In this document: positions 50,835-59,493 of the stretch, piece after piece
Position numbering within the stretch: the first letter of the stretch is position 1
Layout: the number at the start of each line of letters is the position of its first letter
DNA from: Micromonospora sp. MP36
GTDB lineage: Bacteria; Actinomycetota; Actinomycetes; Mycobacteriales; Micromonosporaceae
Assembly (NCBI RefSeq): GCF_008119785.1
Contig: NZ_VSFA01000008.1
Span: 1 to 64,000, forward strand
Length of the DNA stretch: 64,000 bases
Direction of reading: 5' to 3'
The notes under the pieces: model-generated
Databases searched by the model: none
Told to the model about the DNA's origin: nothing
Seen by the model: only the letters and a program-made list of their open reading frames with translations
Position numbers and translations under genes: made by a program

Positions 50835-51224
50835 GTGCAGTTCACCGCCTCTACCGTTTCGCTGACCGTTGACGACGTCACCGCCTCCCAGGAGTTCTTC
50901 ACCGCCCACCTGGGCTACACCCTCCAGCAGGCCGCCGACGGTTTTGCGTCCCTGGCCCGCCCCGACGCGGTCGACGTCGTCCTGCTTGCCCGCGGCATCC
51001 AGGTGCTGCCGCCCGAGCAGCGCGACCAGCACGCCAGCGGCGTGATCCTGGCCTTCACTCTCGCCAGCGGCCTGCAAGAACAGGAGAAGCGGCTGCGCGA
51101 CGCCGGTGTCGAGATCACGATGCCGCTGCGCCAGGAGCCCTGGGGTGAGCGCCTGTTCCAGGTCACCGACCCCAGCGGAGTGATCGTCCAGTTCGTGGAG
51201 TGGGCCGCCCCGGACACCGCCTGA
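50835..51224 (+). CDS. VOC family protein
   Basis: A 129-residue VOC-fold protein: TVSLTVDDVTASQEFFTAHL, VVLLARGIQVLP, and VTDPSGVIVQFVEW with the C-terminal metal-ligand Glu. GTG at 50835 with AAGGAG five bases upstream. It and the DHFR-like gene 64 bp downstream are likely controlled by the divergent TetR. A resistance role is possible but unproven. Confidence 0.9.
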   Translation: MQFTASTVSLTVDDVTASQEFFTAHLGYTLQQAADGFASLARPDAVDVVLLARGIQVLPPEQRDQHASGVILAFTLASGLQEQEKRLRDAGVEITMPLRQEPWGERLFQVTDPSGVIVQFVEWAAPDTA

Positions 51225-51288
51225 CATTCCCCCGCGATCATCCAGGCCGGTCGCCCCGGCCACGAACAACACGAAAGAGAGCCATCTG

Positions 51289-51900
51289 TTGCGCAAGTTG
51301 GTGTACTACATCGCCACCACCCTCGACGGTTTCATCGCCGGTCCGGACGGCGCCGACCCCACCGGCCCGAACGGCTTTTGGCCCCTGCCCGCCGACTACA
51401 TCCAGCACATCGCGACCCACTACCCCGAGACCCTGCCCGCCCCGGCCCGCACCGCCCTGTCGGTCACCGCCGAAGGCACCCACTTCGACACCGTGCTGGA
51501 AGGGCGCCGCAGCTACGAGATCGGACTGAAGGCCGGAGTCACGAACGCCTTCCCTCACCTTCGCCACCTCGTCTTCTCTCGGACCCTCACCGAGAGCCCC
51601 GACCCCGCCGTCGAACTGGTCGCCACCGACCCGGCCCAGACGGTAAGCCACCTCAAACGCCAGGACGGCAAGGACATCTGGCTGCTCGGCGGCGCCGAAC
51701 TGGCCGGCGCGCTCTACCACCAGATTGACCAGCTGATCCTCAAAGTGGGCACGCTGACCGTCGGCACCGGCATCCCGCTGTTCTCCCGCACCGCCACCTT
51801 CGACCCCCGCGCCTGGAAACTCACCGATCACACCGTGCTCGACAGCGGGGCCGCCTTCCTCACCTACGACCGCCCTGCCGAATCCGCCACCGTCGCATAA
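51289..51900 (+). CDS. Dihydrofolate reductase family protein (RibD C-terminal type)
   Basis: A 203-residue RibD_C/DHFR-fold oxidoreductase: LVYYIATTLDGFIAGPDG, VLEGRRSYEIGL, and DIWLLGGAELAGALYHQIDQ, the NADPH-fold glycine motif. These proteins are usually NADPH reductases of unknown substrate rather than true FolA. TTG start at 51289; ribosome site weak. Second gene of the TetR-controlled pair. Confidence 0.9.
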   Translation: MRKLVYYIATTLDGFIAGPDGADPTGPNGFWPLPADYIQHIATHYPETLPAPARTALSVTAEGTHFDTVLEGRRSYEIGLKAGVTNAFPHLRHLVFSRTLTESPDPAVELVATDPAQTVSHLKRQDGKDIWLLGGAELAGALYHQIDQLILKVGTLTVGTGIPLFSRTATFDPRAWKLTDHTVLDSGAAFLTYDRPAESATVA

Positions 51901-52084
51901 GGACGTGGGCTGACCACCCCCTCCGCTCCGGTCGGCCAACGACACAGCGGCCTCAGCATGAGGTGCCGGAAGGCCGACCGGGCCCTTTGCAGCGGTGAAC
52001 AAACCCACCCAGCACAGGTAGATAGGGTTGGCCCCGTCCGGCCTGCCGTAGTTCTCCCATACCCACTGCGATGCAACTCGGGCG

Positions 52085-52119
52085 AGCGCCCGGCCAGGCG
52101 ATCCGCCTGGCCGGGCGCT
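52085..52119. terminator. Perfect 16-bp terminator between convergent genes
   Basis: AGCGCCCGGCCAGGCG, loop ATC, CGCCTGGCCGGGCGCT, then TTCG. It separates the DHFR-like gene from the exported amidohydrolase gene. Confidence 0.85.
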
Positions 52120-52189
52120 TCGACGCAGCCCCATCCTCGCCGCCAGATGCGGCTTTGCCTGACGCCCCGGGCCTGCCGGCCGGTACGGG

Positions 52190-53938
52190 TCAGTCGAGCG
52201 GGGGCAGGTTCGACGGTGGCAGCGCGGGCCCGAGGTCCGGGGCCGTCTCGGTCGAGACGATCCGCCGGGGCGGCCACTTGACGCCGGGCGGCGGCCACGC
52301 CTGCCCGGTCCGCTCCAGGAACCACGCCGGCGGCTCGTACAGCGGCAACTCGTAGTCGCCGGGCAGCAGGCTCTTCCACTTGATCTTGGAGGTACGCCGG
52401 TCGAACTCGTCCTTCATCTCACCCAGCACCGTCGGTTGGGTCAGCAGATCGACGGTGGTTGCCGCCAGGTACTTGGCGGCCTGCAGGGTGGTGAGGTGCC
52501 CGGCGTGGGAGGCCGCGGTGGCGGTGTGGTGCCAGGAGTGGTTCTTCGTGCCGCTGGGCTGATGCGCGGTCCCCATCTGGATCGTCGGCACCTGCCAGCT
52601 GATGTCGGCGACGTCGGTCGAGCCGCCGCCCATGAAGACCGTGGCCGGTGGCCGCAGCTCGGTGATCGCGTCGTTGAAGCCGGTCTCCGCCGTTCCGTTG
52701 GACCGCTGCAGGGCCTTGCCGAACGCCTGGTCCTCGGCGGAGAACTTCGGCGCACCGATCTGCGTCATGTTGGCGTACATCAGCTCGGCGCCACGCTTGT
52801 TGCCGAGCTGGTTCCAGACGCCACCCATGATGCGGTACTGCATCCGGGTGCCGGTGGCCATCGCCGCCGCCTCACCGCACTTGATGATCTTGTCCATCAG
52901 GACCTTCGCACGGTCCGGGCTGCCCTCGCGGGCGTAGTACCAGATGCTCGACATCGTGGGGAAGACGTTCGGCGCCTGACCGGTCTGCCGGATCGCGTAA
53001 TGCATCCGGCCGGTGTGCGCCAGGTCGCTCTCCCGCAGATACTCGGTCAGCATCGCCATCGCAGTGACCGCGTCCTGGGTGGATCGGGTCGCGAGCGGCG
53101 AACCGCCGTGGCCGTCGGTGCCGAGGAAATGGAAGGCGATGCTGTACATCGCGTTGCTCGACGACCAGCTGGTGCTGTTGCCGCTGCTGGGATGCCAGTC
53201 GACGAAGGCGTCGAGTCCCTTGTAGACGCCGGCTCGGACCGCCACCGACTTGCCGACCAGTTGCTCCTCGGCGGTCGAGCCGAAGAACTTGATCGTGCCG
53301 TCGAGGTTGCGAGCGCGCATCGCCGTGGCGGTCGCGACGGCCGCGCCCGCGGCGGCCGCGCCGAGCGCGCAGTGGCCGCACCCGTGGCCGAAGCCGTAGC
53401 TGGGGGCGTACGGGTCGTGGTGGTAGACCAGGGGTGAGTGCTGCGGGTTGCCCTTTTCCTGCGACAGCCCGGGTAGCGCGTCGTACTCTCCGCTGAATCC
53501 GATCACCGGCTTGCCGGTGCCGTTGCTGAAGGTGGCGACGAACGCGGTGGGCATGCCGCCGGCTCCCCACTTGATGGTGAAGCCGTTGGCTCGCAGGAAG
53601 TCCGCTTCGGCCCAGGACGAGTTCCACTCGGCCAGGGAGGGCTCGGCGTATTCCCAGATTCGGTCGTTCAGCCCCACGATGCGGTGCGCGTTGTTGTCGA
53701 TCCAGGAGATGGCCGAGTCCTTGGCCTGCGAGTCGATGGCGAGTTCGGTCGGTGGCTCGTAGTTGATCGGATCGGCGGGCAGTGTCTTCGGGTCGAGCGC
53801 GAGGTCCGACGCGGCAGCCAGTGCGGGATCCGCTGTCAGGACGGGGGCGACGGCCAACCCGGCGCCGGCCGCGCCGAGAAGTCCCAGCAGGTCGCGACGG
53901 TTCATGCCCGAGGGCTCGAGATGATCGGTTTCACACAC
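52190..53938 (-). CDS. Exported M20-family amidohydrolase (AbgB-like)
   Basis: A 582-residue exported enzyme. MNRRDLLGLLGAAGAGLAVA near its start is a Tat-type signal ending at PALA. The catalytic domain shows GFSGEYDALPGL, GFGHGCGHCALG, GSTAEEQLVGK and HHTATAASHAG, as in aminobenzoyl-glutamate/amidohydrolase M20D proteins. It probably cleaves an amide such as an N-acylated amino acid outside the membrane, unusual for this normally cytoplasmic group. I start at the GTG 53938, which has GAAGGAG eight bases upstream; the ATG 53905 would start directly at the Tat motif. Confidence 0.88.
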   Translation of the reverse strand: MCETDHLEPSGMNRRDLLGLLGAAGAGLAVAPVLTADPALAAASDLALDPKTLPADPINYEPPTELAIDSQAKDSAISWIDNNAHRIVGLNDRIWEYAEPSLAEWNSSWAEADFLRANGFTIKWGAGGMPTAFVATFSNGTGKPVIGFSGEYDALPGLSQEKGNPQHSPLVYHHDPYAPSYGFGHGCGHCALGAAAAGAAVATATAMRARNLDGTIKFFGSTAEEQLVGKSVAVRAGVYKGLDAFVDWHPSSGNSTSWSSSNAMYSIAFHFLGTDGHGGSPLATRSTQDAVTAMAMLTEYLRESDLAHTGRMHYAIRQTGQAPNVFPTMSSIWYYAREGSPDRAKVLMDKIIKCGEAAAMATGTRMQYRIMGGVWNQLGNKRGAELMYANMTQIGAPKFSAEDQAFGKALQRSNGTAETGFNDAITELRPPATVFMGGGSTDVADISWQVPTIQMGTAHQPSGTKNHSWHHTATAASHAGHLTTLQAAKYLAATTVDLLTQPTVLGEMKDEFDRRTSKIKWKSLLPGDYELPLYEPPAWFLERTGQAWPPPGVKWPPRRIVSTETAPDLGPALPPSNLPPLD

Positions 53939-54041
53939 CAGGCACTCTCCTTCATCCGGTGGGCGAGCTGACCTGGACGACGGAGCACCGGCGACCGGGC
54001 CATCAGCGCAATCATCCATGGAAATAGGCAGATTAAACAAT

Positions 54042-54061
54042 GGGTGACTGATCAGTAACCC
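54042..54061. promoter_or_regulatory. 20-bp near-perfect palindrome, candidate operator
   Basis: GGGTGACTGATCAGTAACCC is symmetric except for one pair, in an AT-richer stretch about 100 bp upstream of the exported amidohydrolase start. It resembles a repressor site. Confidence 0.55.
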
Positions 54062-54208
54062 GTGGTCGCGGTGCCGGTGGGCCGAGGACCGCGAGGACCC
54101 GTCACCTGGTTGCCGAGCATCGGGAAACACCGCGCAGCCCCCGCACGAGGGAGCGGAATCCCTACCGGGTGGGATGCCCCGTCCGCCGCTCTCCCGGACC
54201 GTCGAGGC

Positions 54209-54385
54209 ATGCCAACGCGGATATCTGCGCCCCGGAGGTGGGCCCTGGCGGCGCTTGCCTTCGCGGTCAGCTACGGGCTGCTCCGGCTCTACTGGGCTAC
54301 GGGCGGCCGGTGGGGTTACACGGCATGCGACCGTACCCGGTCCCCGGGCGCGGCGGAGGTCGCCACCGGTTGCGGCGCCGAGTAG
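54209..54385 (+). CDS. N-terminal part of a split membrane protein
   Basis: A 58-residue frame with one hydrophobic helix (ALAALAFAVSYGLLRLYW) ending in a TAG. The next codon, in the same frame, is the GTG of the following 279-residue membrane protein. Together they would make one 338-residue protein. Either the TAG is a recent nonsense mutation, or the two parts are separate genes, or the stop is read through. Confidence 0.55.
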   Translation: MPTRISAPRRWALAALAFAVSYGLLRLYWATGGRWGYTACDRTRSPGAAEVATGCGAE

Positions 54386-55225
54386 GTGGCGACCCTGACG
54401 TTCTGGCAGGGGTGGGGCCCGGTCGCCCTGTGCGGTCTGCTTGTGGGGGTGGCAGTGCTGGCCGTGCTGCGGGCCGGGAGGGCAGCGGTGCTCGGTGCGT
54501 GGGGGTCGTGCGTGGCGTTGGTCGCGCTGTCGTTCCCCGGGCATCTGCTGTTCGAGATCCCGGCCGCGGCGTTCGGCCGGCCCGCCGACTGGCGGGATCT
54601 GGTCCACCGGCTGCTGCTGTTGGGCGGTGGGCTGCTGTTGGGGGCAACCGCGGCCTCGCTCGGACCCCGCCGATCCGGCCGATCGGGGATGGCGGGGCCG
54701 TGTCCGGTGCCCGGGTGGGCGCGGGGTTGGGCGTACGCGGGGTGTCTGTTGCCCGTGCTCGGCTTCACCGTTCCGCACGTGCTGTGGCTCATGGGCGTGC
54801 CGTTCGGCATCTCCGCGGCCGCGATCCGTGCGGCCACGCAGGACATCGGCCTGGCGGCCGGTGTGGCGCTCACCGTCGGTCCGGCGCTCGGCGGCCTGCT
54901 CACGCTGGGGTTGGCCGCCCGCTGGGGGCAGGTCTTTCCCCGCTGGATGCCGTGGTTGGGCGGCCGCCGGGTGCCTCGCCTGCTCGCCCTGGTCCCGGCC
55001 GGTGTGGTCGCGGTGGCGCTGATCTCCTACGGCGTGATCGGCATCTGTCTGATGACAGAGGCTCTGCTGGCGGGGACGGTGACGTGGCCGCAGTTGCGGT
55101 CCGAGTGGGCGGTGGTGGGGACCGAGATCGTCTTCCTCGCGTGGGGCCTCGCCCTCGGCGTGGCGGCGCTCGGATACCACCAGGTCACCAGGCCGGGCGG
55201 GGGAGCCGCCCACGCTCGCCCTTGA
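54386..55225 (+). CDS. Hypothetical multi-pass membrane protein
   Basis: A 279-residue protein with about seven predicted membrane helices (for example ALCGLLVGVAVLAVLRAG, LLLLGGGLLLGATAASL, LLALVPAGVVAVALISYG). I do not recognise the family. It has no ribosome site of its own: its GTG directly follows the in-frame TAG of the 58-residue frame before it, and the first helix of the protein may be in that part. Confidence 0.7.
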   Translation: MATLTFWQGWGPVALCGLLVGVAVLAVLRAGRAAVLGAWGSCVALVALSFPGHLLFEIPAAAFGRPADWRDLVHRLLLLGGGLLLGATAASLGPRRSGRSGMAGPCPVPGWARGWAYAGCLLPVLGFTVPHVLWLMGVPFGISAAAIRAATQDIGLAAGVALTVGPALGGLLTLGLAARWGQVFPRWMPWLGGRRVPRLLALVPAGVVAVALISYGVIGICLMTEALLAGTVTWPQLRSEWAVVGTEIVFLAWGLALGVAALGYHQVTRPGGGAAHARP

Positions 55226-55253
55226 CGCGGCCGCCCGCACCGGTCTCTCGACG

Positions 55254-56099
55254 TCACGTCACCGGGACGCCCAGCAGATCGGCCGTACGCTCCCACAGGC
55301 GGGTCGCCAACTGGTCGTCCTTGGCCTGCGGATGCGCCGGCCCGTTGGGCTTGAGCCGGTGGTAGTAGTCGCCGTTGGCCGCCTCCGGATCGGGCATCGT
55401 GGCCAGGTGCACCAGCGGCGCGGCGCCTTCCTCGAGGCTGACGAGGCTGCCCAGCAGGCGATAGCGGACCAGCGCGGCGATCAGCGGATTGGTCCGGTTG
55501 ATTTCGGTGGTGGCCACGATGCCCGGGTGGAACGCGGTCGCGGTCACCCCGGTGCCCTGGGTGCGGCGGGCCAGCTCACGGCTGAACAGGATGTTCTGCA
55601 GCTTCGTCATCCCGTAGCGGAGCATCTCGGATCTCCTGCGGGCGCCTTCAAGGTCGTCGAGGTCAACGCCGGCGAACCGGTTGCCGTTGCTGGAGGTGCT
55701 GAGGACCCGCGCCGGCCCGACGGTGGTCAGCCGCTCCAGCAGCAGGTTGGTGAGCAGGAACGGGGCCAGATAGTTGACCTGGAACATCAGATCGTGGCCG
55801 TCCTCGGTGCGGCTCCGCTTGGACAGCACGACGCCGGCGTTGTTGGCCAGGACGTCGATGCGCGGGTAGCGGTCCAGGAGGGTGTCGGCGAGCTTGCGTA
55901 CGTCGGTCAGCCGGGCGAAGTCGGCGACCAGCGGCTCGGTGCCGACCTGGCGGGCTACGGCGGCGGTCTTCTCCGGAGACCGGCCGACCACTACGACGGT
56001 CGCGCCCAGGCCGGCCAGCTGGCGGGCCGCCTCGGCGCCGAGGCCCGCGCTGGCCCCGGTGATCACGACGGTCTTGCCTTCCATGATCCGATCGTTCAC
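55254..56099 (-). CDS. SDR family oxidoreductase
   Basis: A 281-residue short-chain dehydrogenase close to the retinol-dehydrogenase/WWOX-like group: cofactor motif TGASAGLG, NNAGVVL, Ser in LSTSSNGN and Tyr/Lys in YGMTKLQN, then HPGIVATTE. GTG at 56099 has GAGGGTGG upstream; the ATG at 56084 is an alternative. It faces the membrane protein gene. Substrate unknown. Confidence 0.9.
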   Translation of the reverse strand: MNDRIMEGKTVVITGASAGLGAEAARQLAGLGATVVVVGRSPEKTAAVARQVGTEPLVADFARLTDVRKLADTLLDRYPRIDVLANNAGVVLSKRSRTEDGHDLMFQVNYLAPFLLTNLLLERLTTVGPARVLSTSSNGNRFAGVDLDDLEGARRRSEMLRYGMTKLQNILFSRELARRTQGTGVTATAFHPGIVATTEINRTNPLIAALVRYRLLGSLVSLEEGAAPLVHLATMPDPEAANGDYYHRLKPNGPAHPQAKDDQLATRLWERTADLLGVPVT

Positions 56100-56146
56100 G
56101 GCATCCACCCTCGCGAATGAGACGACGGCCCATGGTAGGAGATCAA

Positions 56147-56185
56147 CCAGGGCACCTGCCACCGGTCCGGTGGCAGGTGCCCTGG
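56147..56185 (-). terminator. Perfect 19-bp hairpin after the metallopeptidase gene
   Basis: CCAGGGCACCTGCCACCGG pairs exactly with CCGGTGGCAGGTGCCCTGG around one central base (in practice a 17-bp stem). It starts 18 bases after the metallopeptidase stop on the minus strand. Confidence 0.85.
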
Positions 56186-56203
56186 CGATCACTCTGGCTC
56201 AGG

Positions 56204-58420
56204 TCAGGCGGCGCCGCCCGGCTGGACGACCCCGTTGACCTTCAGCGTGTACGGCGCGTACTGGCTGACCTGCTCGGTCGGCTCGTCGTAGGCGACCTCG
56301 GCGACGACCTTCGGGAACAGGCTGAGCACGGCCAACTGCGCCCGATTCAGCGTCAGACTCGACTTGCCGTCGAACTCGAACTGCCACGCGAGGGAGTGCT
56401 TCTCGTCGAGGCCGATCAGGCGCAGGTTCCAGTTGTGCACGCTGATCGGCTTGATCTCCGTGGGCGAGTCGAACGGGGTGAGGCTGCTGCCGTCGCTGAC
56501 CGTGGCGCCGCCGACGGTGATGTCGTCGATCAGCCAGCCGCCCTCGTTGACGCCGCCGTCGCTGACGTAGCGGAAGCCGAGCAGGATCGTCTTGCCGGCG
56601 TACGCGGACAGGTCGTACGAGTGGGCCTCGAACCCGTTGGTCGTCCCGTTGATCGCCGGGCCGAGCGGACCGGCCACCGTCTTGTCGCCCGGGATGGCCG
56701 TGTAGGTGGCGCCACCGTCGGTGGAGACGGTCACGTAGCCGTAGTCGAAGCCGAACTCCGCGCCGTACTTGGCGGCGAAGCGCAGCGTCGGGTCGGTCGT
56801 CGGCACCGTCACCGAGGTGACCGCCCCGGCGTCGGTGTTGCTGGCGTTGCCCGACCACAGCACCGGGTTGCCGGCGCGGTCCGGGTCGTTGGACACGACG
56901 GTCCAGGCCAGCGGCAGCGGCGGCAGGGTCTTGGCGCCCTGGAACGACAGCGACCGCAGGTCACGGCCGCGCAGCAGCTGCCCGTCGGCCTTCTGCAGCG
57001 GCACGTAGTCGGCCCCGTTCGGCGCCGCGCCCGGGGTGGCGTTGGCGGCCGGGTTGGCCAGGTTGACCGTGGAGCGCAGGCTCGGCGCGGTCACCCGGCT
57101 CTTCGGTACGCCGAGCATGACCCCGTGCCGCGAGTCCCCGACGATCTTGTCGACCAGCGTCATCGTCTGGAAGTCGTGGATGACCTGGTACATGTTCTTC
57201 GCGCCCTCGGCCTTCACGGCCGCGTCGAGGCTGGCCAGGCCCTGCCGGTCACCGTCGTTGTGCAGCCGGGAGATGATGTCCTGGCCGTACCGGTCGTAGA
57301 GGAACTGCATGAACGAGTACGCGTTGCCGTAGTCGGCGAGCACCGCGTTCGGGTTCGGGCTCTCACCCCATAGGGTCAGCGAGTTCTCCGGGCCGCCGCA
57401 GTCCCGCGGGTTGGCGTTGTACGGCGTCTGCACCGTGCCGAAGCCCTGGAAACAGTAGAGGTGGCTGTCGGCGCCCCGGTCGAAGACCGTCGCCGTGGTG
57501 TCGACGTAGCCGACCAGCGTCTGCGCGAAGTCGGACAGGCCCTCGTTGACCCAGCTCGTCTCGAACGGGTCGGTGTAGTAGTGCGCCAGGTGCTGCCACT
57601 CGTGGGCGAAGGTGCCCTCGTAGGCGAACGGCCGGGCCGGGCGGCTGGTGCACAGGTCGCTGGTCGGCTCGTTCGGCGGGTTCGCGCCGGTGCGGTGCGC
57701 CCAGTCGAACGCGTCGACGGTCATCACGTTGCGGTCGAACAGTTCGTTGAACTGCGCCGAGAAGAAGCCCGCGATGTAGGTCGGCGCCGCCGGGAACTGG
57801 TAGAAGTTGTCGTCCCGGACGTTGTCGACCAGGGTGACCGTCTTGTTGCCGTCTCCGGTGTAGTCGCCGCCGTTGCCGTTGGCGTCCGGCCCGAGCAGCG
57901 CGTTGCTGCCGTCGCGGTCCGGCGGCGTGCTGAACGCGGCCGTCTCCTTCGGGTACATGTTGGTGTCGAACTCGTGGACGAAGCTCGCCACCTGCTCGTC
58001 GGTGATCTGCGTCGACGAGGGGATCTGGGTGCGGCAGTCACCGGCCGGGAACGCGATGTCGTTGGCCACCCACACCTCGATGTGGTCGCCCACGCCGCGC
58101 AGCGTGTAGTCCTTGCGGTAGAGCCGGCCCTGGAAATCGTCCATGCCGAGCCACTGCCGGACCGTGCCGACCGGCGGCGTGGCCGCCGCGGCCTGGGTCT
58201 TCGCGCGCGCCTGGGCGCGCGGCTGGTAGCGGGCCGGCGTTTCGACCTTGCGGCCGTCCAGCGTGAAGTCCTTGCGGGTGAGCTCCCGGGTGTCGTTGGG
58301 CAGATCCTTGTTCGCTGCGGGCTGGGCGGGTGCGGCCGCCGCGGCTGACGCGGGAAGGACGCCGAGGATGGGTAGGACGAGTGCGATGGCTGCTGCACCG
58401 GCGAGGCGGCTGCGTGCCAT
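56204..58420 (-). CDS. Secreted zinc metallopeptidase with M6/immune-inhibitor-A-like features
   Basis: A 738-residue exported protease. The signal is LAGAAAIALVLPILGVLPASA. The zinc motif is HEWQHLAHYY, with the downstream NEGLSDFAQ supplying the third ligand or helper Glu. After it comes a carbohydrate-binding-type beta region (LLGFRYVSDGGVNEGGWLID), as in immune-inhibitor-A-like M6 proteases. It likely degrades extracellular protein. ATG at 58420 after GGGGGGCC. A strong hairpin follows the stop. Confidence 0.9.
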   Translation of the reverse strand: MARSRLAGAAAIALVLPILGVLPASAAAAAPAQPAANKDLPNDTRELTRKDFTLDGRKVETPARYQPRAQARAKTQAAAATPPVGTVRQWLGMDDFQGRLYRKDYTLRGVGDHIEVWVANDIAFPAGDCRTQIPSSTQITDEQVASFVHEFDTNMYPKETAAFSTPPDRDGSNALLGPDANGNGGDYTGDGNKTVTLVDNVRDDNFYQFPAAPTYIAGFFSAQFNELFDRNVMTVDAFDWAHRTGANPPNEPTSDLCTSRPARPFAYEGTFAHEWQHLAHYYTDPFETSWVNEGLSDFAQTLVGYVDTTATVFDRGADSHLYCFQGFGTVQTPYNANPRDCGGPENSLTLWGESPNPNAVLADYGNAYSFMQFLYDRYGQDIISRLHNDGDRQGLASLDAAVKAEGAKNMYQVIHDFQTMTLVDKIVGDSRHGVMLGVPKSRVTAPSLRSTVNLANPAANATPGAAPNGADYVPLQKADGQLLRGRDLRSLSFQGAKTLPPLPLAWTVVSNDPDRAGNPVLWSGNASNTDAGAVTSVTVPTTDPTLRFAAKYGAEFGFDYGYVTVSTDGGATYTAIPGDKTVAGPLGPAINGTTNGFEAHSYDLSAYAGKTILLGFRYVSDGGVNEGGWLIDDITVGGATVSDGSSLTPFDSPTEIKPISVHNWNLRLIGLDEKHSLAWQFEFDGKSSLTLNRAQLAVLSLFPKVVAEVAYDEPTEQVSQYAPYTLKVNGVVQPGGAA

Positions 58421-58773
58421 TGGCCCCCCTTGGGTCGGGAATCCGGTGGACCGGTCGGGGCCGTATCCACCGGGATGACATTCACGTTCGTACTGCCTGA
58501 TGGTTGCCCTTGGCAATCGTCTTACCGCATGATCCGTCACCGACGGCCGCGACATTTGCGGCCTCTTTCGGGCAATCCCGGAGCGAGCTGCTGGTCTTCA
58601 CCACGTCCGGGCCGGCTGGCGTCACCCGCCGCGGTCGGGAATGGACGGCCAGTTTTCGTGGTCCGGCAATCTCTCCGTAAGAGTTCGCTCGGTTTCCGTG
58701 ATCTTGTTGGTCACCTGCGGCCGGAACCCTCATGGCGTTTGCGCCCGATCGCCGAGCGAATGAGAGCCCTGTT
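58421..58773. other. Divergent promoter region
   Basis: 353 bases between divergent genes, containing no recognised gene or riboswitch. Promoters for the metallopeptidase and for the Ni/Co pair should be here. Confidence 0.45.
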
Positions 58774-59490
58774 GTGTCTGCCCTGCGCCGTGCCCTCCGC
58801 CATGCTCGGCGTTGCTCCTGGGGCGTACTCGCCCTGGTGCTGGCCGGGGTGCTGGTGCCGGCCCCGGCCTCGGCGCATCCCTTCGGTGCCCCACAGCAGA
58901 TCAAGGTCGCGGGCGAGGGTGAGCACGGTGTGCGGGTGCGCTGGCTCGTGGGCGGAGCCGATGACCTGACCCTGCTCGGCATCTCCCTCGGCGTGCTGCC
59001 GCAGGACCGGGTGCTGCTGGACGGCGCGGTGAGCTACGAGGCCTCCGACGCCGAGACGTTGGCCGGGGCTCCCAAGTTCGCCAAGTACCTGACCGAGCGC
59101 ATCATCGTGACCCAGGACGGGCGGCCCTGCGAGGGCAAGGCCAGCGTCGCCGACGACCTGGCGGCCGACGGCGCCGAGGTGCGGTTCACCTGCCCCGAAC
59201 CGGTGAGCACCGTGACCGTGACCGCCCGGATGCTCACCGACCTGCACGAGGCCTACCGGACGCTCGCCAGAGGCCCCGAGGGGCAGAAGGCGGTGTACGA
59301 CGCCAACCACGAGTCGGCGGACTGGACCGTCGGCGACGGCACGGACGACTGTTCCCCCGCGTCCACCCGGACCGTCGCCGCCGTCTCCTCGCGCAGCAGC
59401 GCCCTGCAGCTCTCGGTTGTCGGGGGCGTCCTGCTGGCCGTCGTCGTCGCCGGAGCGTTCTGGCACCGCCGGCGCGGACGAAAGGCCTGA
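58774..59490 (+). CDS. Secreted membrane-anchored protein linked to the Ni/Co transporter
   Basis: A 238-residue protein with a signal peptide (WGVLALVLAGVLVPAPASA), an extracellular domain starting HPFGAPQQIKVAGEGE, two cysteines (RPCEGKA and FTCPEP), and a C-terminal helix (LQLSVVGGVLLAVVVAGAF) with a basic tail. The N-terminal HPFG resembles the HPLG/HPHV start of periplasmic partners of NiCoT/RcnA-like transporters, where His could bind metal. GTG at 58774 is chosen to give a normal signal length; the ATG at 58732 is an alternative. It ends 3 bp before the transporter gene. Confidence 0.8.
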   Translation: MSALRRALRHARRCSWGVLALVLAGVLVPAPASAHPFGAPQQIKVAGEGEHGVRVRWLVGGADDLTLLGISLGVLPQDRVLLDGAVSYEASDAETLAGAPKFAKYLTERIIVTQDGRPCEGKASVADDLAADGAEVRFTCPEPVSTVTVTARMLTDLHEAYRTLARGPEGQKAVYDANHESADWTVGDGTDDCSPASTRTVAAVSSRSSALQLSVVGGVLLAVVVAGAFWHRRRGRKA

Positions 59491-59493
59491 ACC

